13,175 nt of DNA from Xanthobacteraceae bacterium (GTDB taxonomy: Bacteria; Pseudomonadota; Alphaproteobacteria; Rhizobiales; Xanthobacteraceae): positions 1 to 13,175 of the forward strand of contig JASHSY010000097.1 in assembly GCA_030040825.1 (NCBI GenBank). The letters are read 5' to 3'. The notes beneath the pieces were generated by a model that saw nothing but the letters and a program-made list of their open reading frames with translations, was not told where the DNA came from and made no database searches. The position numbers and the translations under genes were made by a program. Positions within the stretch are counted from its first letter, which is position 1. Each line of letters begins with the position of its first letter. Of this stretch, positions 1-5,769 are shown piece by piece.

Positions 1-1725
1 GGTGCCGCCGGCCGACAGCATGGCGAGATAGCGCTCGGCGAAACCATCGGCGGCGTTTTCGTAGACGGCGTAAAGCGAATTCACCAGGCAATCGCCGAAC
101 GCATAGGCATAAACGTAGAACGGCGAATGGATGAAATGCGGGATATAAGCCCAGAACGTTTCGTAGCCGGGCTTGAGTTCGATGGCGTGACCGAGGCTCT
201 CGCGCTGGACATCGAGCCATAATTCGCCGATCTGCTCTGCGGTCAGTTCGCCCTTCCTTCGTTCGGTGTGGACGGAGCGCTCGAAGGTATAGAACGCGAT
301 CTGCCGCACCACCGTGTTGATCATGTCTTCGACCTTGGCGGCAAGCATCGCCTTGCGCTCTTTCTTGTCGGCGGTGCCGGCCAAGAGCTTTCTGAACGTC
401 AGCATTTCACCGAACACGCTCGCGGTTTCGGCGAGCGTCAGCGGCGTCGGCGCCATCAGCGCGCCGTTCGGCGCCGCCAGCACCTGATGCACGCCGTGGC
501 CCAATTCGTGCGCGAGTGTCATCACGTCGCGCGGCTTGCCTTGATAGTTGAGCAGCACATACGGATGCACCGACGGCGTCGTCGGATGCGCAAAAGCACC
601 GGGCGCCTTGCCCGGGCGAACCGGCGCGTCGATCCACTTATCGGTAAAGAAACGCTCGGCGATTTCCGCCATCTTCGGCGAAAACGCGCCGTAAGCGGTC
701 AGCACCGTGTTGCGCGCCTCGGTCCAGCCGACCGTGCGCGTCGGCACTTGCGGCAACGGCGCGTTGCGATCCCAATGCGGCAACTTCTTTTTGCCGAACC
801 ATCGCGCTTTGAGCGCATAGTAACGGTGCGACAGCCGCGGATAGGCGGTGCGCACCGCGGCCACCAGCGCATCGACCACTTCGCGCTCGACCCGATTGTC
901 GAGGTGCCGCGCGTCGGCGATGTCAGCAAAGCCGCGCCAGCGGTCGGAGATTTCCTTGTCCTTGGCCAGCGTGTTGGTGATCAGTGCAAATTCCTGCACG
1001 TGATCCTTGAAGGTCGCCGCCAGCGCCTGTGCGGCGGCCTTGCGCTTGGGGCCGGAGCGATCCTGCAAAAGGGTCAGCACCGGCTCGATGGCAAGCGATT
1101 TGCCGCGCACTTTGAAACGCAGATTGGCGATAGTCGCGTCGAATTGCCGGTTCCACGCGGAATACGCCGTCATCGACTTCTCATGGAACAACTGCTCGAC
1201 GCGATCCTCGAGTTGGTAGGGCCGGTAGCGGCGGACATCCTCGAGCCACGGCCGGAAATGGCCGAGCGCCGGGTCGCGCATCGCAGTCTCCAGAAGCGCG
1301 TCGTCGACACGGTTGAGTTCGAGCGAGAAAAACAGGAGATGGGTCGAGGCTGCGGTGAGCCGCTCCTGCACGTCGCCGTAGAACTTGGTGCGTGCCGGAT
1401 CGACTGTGTTGCCGGAATGCAGGAGCCCGGCGTACGAACCAAGCCGCCCCATGAGGTCGTCGATTGCCTCATAGCGGCGTATGGCTTGCGCAAGCGTAGC
1501 GCCGGCCTGCGCGGAACGAGCGATCTCGTCGAGCTTGCCTTTGTAGTCGTTCTCGAAAGCCGCGCTTTCGGCATCGGCACGATCGAGGTCGCGCTTGATC
1601 GCCGGATCGTCCAGACCGGAATAAAGGTCGGTCAAATTCCACTCGGGCAGAGTCCCGAGCGGCGTTTTTCGGCTAGCCGCCGGCGTATTTTTAGCCCGCC
1701 GTCTGGCGGCCGTCGTTTTTGCCAT
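1..1725 (-). CDS. pepF: M3 family oligoendopeptidase F, 3' end cut off by window edge
   Basis: Zinc metallo-oligopeptidase that cleaves short peptides in the cytoplasm. The frame is open from the ATG at 1725-1723 to the left edge, giving 575 residues; family members are usually about 600, so only a short C-terminal piece is missing. Visible in the sequence: the zinc motif HELGH at residues 406-410 (bases 496-510), a downstream ETAS at 433-436 whose E433 is the expected third zinc ligand, and near the C-terminus H530-F-I-H533-S-P-F-Y-V-Y, the conserved M3 segment that supplies substrate-binding His and Tyr residues. The first ~25 residues are basic and Ala/Lys/Arg-rich with no signal peptide, fitting a cytoplasmic enzyme. 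An in-frame TGA lies 13 codons upstream of the chosen start, so the start cannot move far; no strong Shine-Dalgarno is seen. Divergent from the PfpI gene across about 100 bp. Family assignment is firm; the physiological substrate is unknown. Confidence 0.95.
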   Translation of the reverse strand, partial: MAKTTAARRRAKNTPAASRKTPLGTLPEWNLTDLYSGLDDPAIKRDLDRADAESAAFENDYKGKLDEIARSAQAGATLAQAIRRYEAIDDLMGRLGSYAGLLHSGNTVDPARTKFYGDVQERLTAASTHLLFFSLELNRVDDALLETAMRDPALGHFRPWLEDVRRYRPYQLEDRVEQLFHEKSMTAYSAWNRQFDATIANLRFKVRGKSLAIEPVLTLLQDRSGPKRKAAAQALAATFKDHVQEFALITNTLAKDKEISDRWRGFADIADARHLDNRVEREVVDALVAAVRTAYPRLSHRYYALKARWFGKKKLPHWDRNAPLPQVPTRTVGWTEARNTVLTAYGAFSPKMAEIAERFFTDKWIDAPVRPGKAPGAFAHPTTPSVHPYVLLNYQGKPRDVMTLAHELGHGVHQVLAAPNGALMAPTPLTLAETASVFGEMLTFRKLLAGTADKKERKAMLAAKVEDMINTVVRQIAFYTFERSVHTERRKGELTAEQIGELWLDVQRESLGHAIELKPGYETFWAYIPHFIHSPFYVYAYAFGDCLVNSLYAVYENAADGFAERYLAMLSAGGT

Positions 1726-1829
1726 TGTTTCGCAGTGTCCGTAGTGGAATCGTTTGCCTCACCATACCTCCATGTGGGCAGCGCGGAAGCGCACGCAAGT
1801 ACGCGGCCGCATGAGGCTTCGGTCTAACC

Positions 1830-2693
1830 ATGGCGAAGGTCCTTATTCCGATCCCGAGCAAGGATTTCGATCCGAGCGAAGTTGCGATCAGCTGGAGCGT
1901 GCTCAAACGCCTCGGCCATTCCGTAGTATTTGCCACACCCGATGGAAGGCCCGGCGAGGCCGACGACATGATGATCACCGGCGAGGGGCTCGATTTCTGG
2001 GGCTTCATTCCCGGATTGAAACGTTTCACCGCCATCGGCCGGTTGATGCGGGCCAACGCCGAAGCGCGCACCGCCTACACGAACATGCTCGCGGATCCGG
2101 CGTTCAAATCGCCGCTCCGGTGGTCGCAAGCCCGCCGCGAGGGTTTCGACGGTCTGCTGTTGCCTGGCGGGCACCGCGCGCGCGGCATGCGGCAATATCT
2201 GGAAAGCGACATTTTGCAGAAGCTGGTGACGCAATTTTTCGCCGCCAACCTACCGGTCGGCGCGATTTGTCACGGCGTCCTCTTGGCCGCGCGCAGCCGC
2301 ACCGCGGACGGCCGTTCGGTATTGTTCGGACGCCGCACCACGGCGCTGACTTGGGCGCTGGAACACGCGGGCTGGCGAGTTGGCCGCGTCGTGCGCTTCT
2401 GGGACCCGAGCTATTATCGCACCTACGGAGAAAAACCCGGCGAGCCCGATGGTTTTATGTCGGTGCAGCAGGAAACCACCCGCGCGCTGGCTGGTCCCGC
2501 GGACTTTCTCGACGTTCCTGCCGACAGCCCCGACTACAAACGCAAGACAAGCGGCATGACGCGGGACACTTGGGAGGACGGTCGGGCTGCGTTTGTAGTC
2601 CGCGACGGCAACTATATCTCGGCCCGCTGGCCGGGCGATGCGCACACATTCGCGAAGGCATTCGCCGACCGGCTCGGCGCGCGGGCAACTTAG
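1830..2693 (+). CDS. DJ-1/PfpI family protein (type 1 glutamine amidotransferase-like fold)
   Basis: A 287-residue protein of the DJ-1/PfpI/Hsp31 superfamily. Seen: an N-terminal beta strand (KVLIPIPSKDFDPSE), a candidate conserved Glu at E17, the oxyanion-side LPGGH at 111-115, and a nucleophile elbow GAICHGVLL with Cys147 followed by His148, the order typical of this family. A roughly 50-residue helical insertion (about 55-105) and a C-terminal extension make it larger than minimal DJ-1 (about 190) and closer to Hsp31-like members. Known members act as glyoxalases/deglycases, chaperones or hydrolases; which applies here cannot be read from sequence. No signal peptide, so probably cytoplasmic. 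The ATG at 1830 gives the family-like start; only a weak GAGG lies upstream. It ends 16 bp from the stop of the convergent MFS gene and shows no operon partner. Confidence 0.88.
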   Translation: MAKVLIPIPSKDFDPSEVAISWSVLKRLGHSVVFATPDGRPGEADDMMITGEGLDFWGFIPGLKRFTAIGRLMRANAEARTAYTNMLADPAFKSPLRWSQARREGFDGLLLPGGHRARGMRQYLESDILQKLVTQFFAANLPVGAICHGVLLAARSRTADGRSVLFGRRTTALTWALEHAGWRVGRVVRFWDPSYYRTYGEKPGEPDGFMSVQQETTRALAGPADFLDVPADSPDYKRKTSGMTRDTWEDGRAAFVVRDGNYISARWPGDAHTFAKAFADRLGARAT

Positions 2694-2709
2694 ATACGAT
2701 GCACAGTTT

Positions 2710-3990
2710 TCAATCGTCGTATTTGTCCGGCTTTGTCTCGCTCAGGAACACCCACAACAGGGCAGTTGCGGCAACTGCGGTCGCGGCGAGCGGCAAGTAA
2801 CCGATCTTCGGTCCGAAAGCCTGGAACAAGAATCCGGTGGCGCTCGTGCTCACAGCCGCGGCAATGCCGCTCACGGCGCCGACAGTGCCGACCGCGAGGT
2901 TGAAGCGGCCCGTTCCTACTGTCAGGTCGGTAATCACCAGCACCGTGAGCACGCCGATTGTTGCTCCGGTTATTCCGCTCAATATCTGGGCCACCACCAA
3001 AACCGGATAGGCTGAACTGACAGCGAGCAGAACCGCGCGGACCGGTTCCATGCCGAAACCAATCAGCAAGAGCGGCCGACGGCCGCGTTTCTCCGAATGA
3101 AAGCCGACCCAGGGCGCGAGCATTGCCACCACAATCTGCGGCACGATGATCAATCCCGACATCCAGAGCGAAGCGACGCCATGGAATGTGTGCGCCAAAT
3201 TTTCGCCGACCAGCGGCAACATCGAGGCGTCGGCGAGTTGAAACAGAACGGTAGCTCCAGTGAATAAAACCAGCTTGCGATTTTTGACGAGATCGAGAAC
3301 CCGCGCGGTATCCGCAACGCGCTTCTTGCCAGCGATAGCATTGCGCGCCTTGGCATAGTCAATTTCCTTGCCGCGGATGAAGGCGAGCGCGATGAGCGCG
3401 GGAATGCAAAGGACGGCCGCCAACGTGAAAATCGCGCTTTTGGCGATGTAAGCGCCGGCCGCCCCCATCAGCGCCGCAGTCAAAGCGTGGCCGGCGGCTG
3501 CATAGCGATAGTTGCGGCCGGTGCGAACCGACATCCCCTGGCGACCAACGAGCCCGAGACTGATGGCGTCAATTGCCGGGCTGAGGATGCCTGCGGTTCC
3601 ACCTTGCAGAATTTGCGCTACCAAAACGGCGGCAAAATTCGGTGCGAAAGCGAGAATAAGCGCCGCGGCGCCAATCATTGTTATGCCAAGAGCGGCCAGG
3701 CCGCGCTTCCACCGCACCGCGTCAGCCAGCGCGCCACCGGATATCTGGCTCAAGACGCCGGCAAGTCCACCCGCCCCCAACACGATACCGATGTTTCCCT
3801 GCGACCATCCCAGTCGAGGCCGCGCCGGCTTTGCGCCGACACAGGCGTGCGCAGCGACTGCCGCGCTTGGCGATAACGGTCGGCAACTTTGCGCAGCCCG
3901 GAACGGCGATGTTCGGCGATCGTGTGCATGGGCGACGGCAACTGCCGGAACGCCCGCCCTAGCCCACCAATGCCAAACGCCGGCCGGCAA
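2710..3990 (-). CDS. MFS transporter with an anomalous, possibly degraded N-terminus
   Basis: Major facilitator superfamily permease of the inner membrane; substrate unknown. From about residue 65 onward the frame (426 residues counted from a TTG at 3990) is a convincing MFS protein. It carries the TM2-TM3 motif-A loop GGALADAVRWKR (85-96), a second motif-A-like loop GFHSEKRGRRP (296-306), and hydrophobic segments that count as eleven helices, ending in the hydrophilic tail ETKPDKYDD. The first ~60 residues are unlike MFS: rich in Ala, Arg, Pro, His and Cys, with no TM1, and neither other frame supplies one. The only other in-frame starts before the good sequence are inside TM2 (GTG at 3783). 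A second frame reads MPSPMHTIAEHRRSGLRKV from 3941 and resembles a cytoplasmic N-terminus. The gene is therefore either 5'-truncated/frameshifted or divergent. It is convergent with the PfpI gene and divergent from the response regulator. Family is firm; start and intactness are doubtful. Confidence 0.8.
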   Translation of the reverse strand: MPAGVWHWWARAGVPAVAVAHAHDRRTSPFRAAQSCRPLSPSAAVAAHACVGAKPARPRLGWSQGNIGIVLGAGGLAGVLSQISGGALADAVRWKRGLAALGITMIGAAALILAFAPNFAAVLVAQILQGGTAGILSPAIDAISLGLVGRQGMSVRTGRNYRYAAAGHALTAALMGAAGAYIAKSAIFTLAAVLCIPALIALAFIRGKEIDYAKARNAIAGKKRVADTARVLDLVKNRKLVLFTGATVLFQLADASMLPLVGENLAHTFHGVASLWMSGLIIVPQIVVAMLAPWVGFHSEKRGRRPLLLIGFGMEPVRAVLLAVSSAYPVLVVAQILSGITGATIGVLTVLVITDLTVGTGRFNLAVGTVGAVSGIAAAVSTSATGFLFQAFGPKIGYLPLAATAVAATALLWVFLSETKPDKYDD

Positions 3991-4010
3991 CCCGCGGTTC
4001 CCCGCGGGTT
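3989..4010. repeat. Perfect 9-bp inverted repeat between the MFS and response-regulator genes
   Basis: The arms AACCCGCGG (3989-3997) and CCGCGGGTT (4002-4010) pair perfectly around a 4-base TTCC loop. No T-run follows on either strand, so it is a poor intrinsic terminator. It sits between divergent genes, about 75 bp before the regulator ATG and overlapping the nominal TTG start of the MFS frame, so an operator or leader structure is possible. Function is inferred only from position. Confidence 0.5.
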
Positions 4011-4083
4011 AACACCCTCTTAAATCTCCTCGGCCAAAGTGACCCGAAACGGCACACCTGCCGCCTCAACCACCGAGGAATCG

Positions 4084-5601
4084 ATGGCTATTCTCATCGT
4101 CGATGACGACCCCGTGCAGTGCCGGCTGCTCGAAGGCATGCTGCAAAAATTCGGCTATGAAACGCGGGTGCTCGACAACGGCGATGCAGCGCTTGCGCTG
4201 CTCAGCGGAGCAGACGGAGCCCACTTCGACTGTGTGATCCTCGACCTGGTGATGCCCAATCTCGACGGCCTTGGCGTACTGGCCAGATTGCGCCAAGCCG
4301 CGATCAACGTTCCGGTGATCGTGCAAACGGCACACGGCGGCATCGACAATGTCGTCTCCGCCATGCGCGCCGGCGCCATCGATTTCGTCGTCAAGCCGGT
4401 CGGCGCGGAGCGCATGCAAGTGAGCCTGCGAAACGCACTCACCACCAGTGCGCTGGAAGGCGAGCTCAATCGCATCAAGCACAGCCGGTCGGGGACGCTC
4501 GGCTTCAAGGACATCATCACCAAAAGCCCGGCGATGCATGTTGTGTTGCGCATGGCCGAAAAGGCGGCGGCGTCCAACATTCCGGTGCTGGTCGCCGGCG
4601 AATCCGGCGTCGGCAAGGAGCTGATTGCGCGCGCGATCCACGGCTCGGGTGAGCGGCGGAGCAAACCATTCGTCGCGGTGAACTGCGGAGCGATGCCGGA
4701 AAATCTGGTCGAATCGATCCTGTTCGGCCACGAAAAAGGCTCGTTCACGGGCGCAACCGAGCGACACGTCGGCAAATTCGTCGAAGCGTCCGGCGGCACG
4801 CTGTTCCTTGATGAGGTTGGCGAATTGCCGCTTGCGGCCCAGGTCAAGCTCCTGCGCGCCATTCAGGAAGGTGAAGTCGAGCCGGTCGGTGCGCGCAAGC
4901 CATCGAAAGTCGATGTTCGAATTGTATCCGCGACTAACCGCGACCTGATCGCGGACGTCAAAGAAGGCCGCTTCCGCGAGGATTTGTTTTATCGGCTGCA
5001 CGTTTTTCCGATTACGGTCCCGCCGCTGCGCGACCGTCCGGCCGACATTCCCGCCCTAGCCCGGCACTTTCTGACGCTATTTGCCGCCGAGGAAGGAAAG
5101 CGCATCCGCCAGATCGCCCCGGAAGCGCTCCAGCTGCTGTCATCGTATCGCTGGCCCGGCAACATCCGGCAGCTCGAAAATACAATGTTTCGCGCCGTCG
5201 TGCTGGCCGAGGGCGACAGCATCGGAGTTGAGGAATTTCCGCAGCTAACAGCCCAACTTGGGGCTTCGCCCCGTGCCTTAATTCTAGCACAGGTTGAAGA
5301 ATCGTCGGAACGCGTCGCCCAGTCGCCGCCAGCCGCGGCGTTGCAGGCTACCCCCGTCCAGCCCGACGCCGTGCCGCTTCTCGATGCCGAGGGTGACGTG
5401 CGCCCGCTGGACGAAATCGAAGCCGACCTTATTCGGTATGCCATTAGCCATTACCGCGGGCAGATGTCGGAAGTGGCGCGACGTCTGCGGATTGGCCGTT
5501 CGACGCTCTATCGCAAGCTGGAAGCGCTTGGCATCGGCGGGGACGCTCAGGCGGAGCTGGAAAGCGTGGCCGCAGAGCGACATCCCCGGAAAATCGCGTG
5601 A
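4084..5601 (+). CDS. Sigma-54-dependent response regulator, NtrC type (REC-AAA+-Fis)
   Basis: Cytoplasmic two-component activator of sigma-54 RNA polymerase, 505 residues. Receiver domain about 1-120 with acidic pocket D7-D9, phosphoacceptor D54 (in VILDLVMPNLDG), T82 and K104. AAA+ domain about 142-385 with Walker A GESGVGKE (172-179), the sigma-54-contacting GSFTGA loop (219-224; canonical GAFTGA, with Ser replacing Ala), Walker B GTLFLDEV (238-245) and the RFREDLFYRL segment (296-305). A Pro/Ala-rich linker (about 393-440) leads to a Fis-type helix-turn-helix at about 457-484 (SEVARRLRIGRSTLYRKLE). The ATG at 4084 is preferred over a GTG at 4039 because GAGGAA lies just upstream and the receiver starts at once. 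All activation motifs are intact, so it should be phosphorylation-dependent. No histidine kinase is nearby. It precedes the L,D-transpeptidase by 168 bp on the same strand, suggesting a functional link. Targets are not identified. Confidence 0.95.
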   Translation: MAILIVDDDPVQCRLLEGMLQKFGYETRVLDNGDAALALLSGADGAHFDCVILDLVMPNLDGLGVLARLRQAAINVPVIVQTAHGGIDNVVSAMRAGAIDFVVKPVGAERMQVSLRNALTTSALEGELNRIKHSRSGTLGFKDIITKSPAMHVVLRMAEKAAASNIPVLVAGESGVGKELIARAIHGSGERRSKPFVAVNCGAMPENLVESILFGHEKGSFTGATERHVGKFVEASGGTLFLDEVGELPLAAQVKLLRAIQEGEVEPVGARKPSKVDVRIVSATNRDLIADVKEGRFREDLFYRLHVFPITVPPLRDRPADIPALARHFLTLFAAEEGKRIRQIAPEALQLLSSYRWPGNIRQLENTMFRAVVLAEGDSIGVEEFPQLTAQLGASPRALILAQVEESSERVAQSPPAAALQATPVQPDAVPLLDAEGDVRPLDEIEADLIRYAISHYRGQMSEVARRLRIGRSTLYRKLEALGIGGDAQAELESVAAERHPRKIA

Positions 5602-5734
5602 AGTCCGCATGACAAACGGGCCGACGTTAGGACAAGTCGGGCCGCTTTGACGTAAGGTTGGTCGGAACCAGGACCCCAGGTCCGTAAAATTGACGCGGTT
5701 GGGGACGAAAAAATCCCTGACTCGAGAGTTGTGC

Positions 5735-5762
5735 GGAGCCGCTGTCGCGGCTCCAAAGGAGG
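5735..5762 (+). promoter_or_regulatory. Leader hairpin abutting a strong Shine-Dalgarno of the L,D-transpeptidase
   Basis: GGAGCCGC (5735-5742) and GCGGCTCC (5747-5754) form a perfect 8-bp GC-rich stem with a UGUC tetraloop. It is followed directly by AAAGGAGG (5755-5762), a near-perfect ribosome-binding site 7 bases before the ATG at 5770. The hairpin leaves the Shine-Dalgarno single-stranded; it could protect the mRNA 5' end, tune translation, or bind a factor. Upstream, GGACC-CCA-GGTCC (5671-5683) is a weaker inverted repeat and TTGACG (5690-5695) is a lone -35-like hexamer with no convincing -10. The ribosome-binding site is firm and decides the start; a regulatory role for the hairpin is inference. 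Confidence 0.6.
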
Positions 5763-5769
5763 TTTTGCA

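Noticed and set aside
268..1827. A 519-codon plus-strand frame opposite the oligoendopeptidase gene
   Set aside because: The minus strand encodes a clear M3 peptidase with HELGH; the plus-strand product is Arg/His-rich without any recognisable domain, a typical antisense shadow in GC-rich DNA.
1754..2800. A 348-codon plus-strand frame overlapping the PfpI gene in another frame
   Set aside because: The product is Arg/His/Pro-rich with no motif, while the overlapping frame at 1830-2693 has the complete DJ-1/PfpI signature.
4039..4083. GTG at 4039 as start of the response regulator
   Set aside because: It would add 15 polar residues before the receiver domain; the ATG at 4084 has GAGGAA just upstream and begins directly at the first beta strand.
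4066..5001. A 311-codon minus-strand frame opposite the response regulator
   Set aside because: Antisense shadow; the plus strand carries intact receiver and AAA+ motifs throughout.
5602..5769. A sigma-54 promoter for the L,D-transpeptidase
   Set aside because: I looked for GG-N10-GC in a TGGCAC/TTGC context and found no acceptable match.
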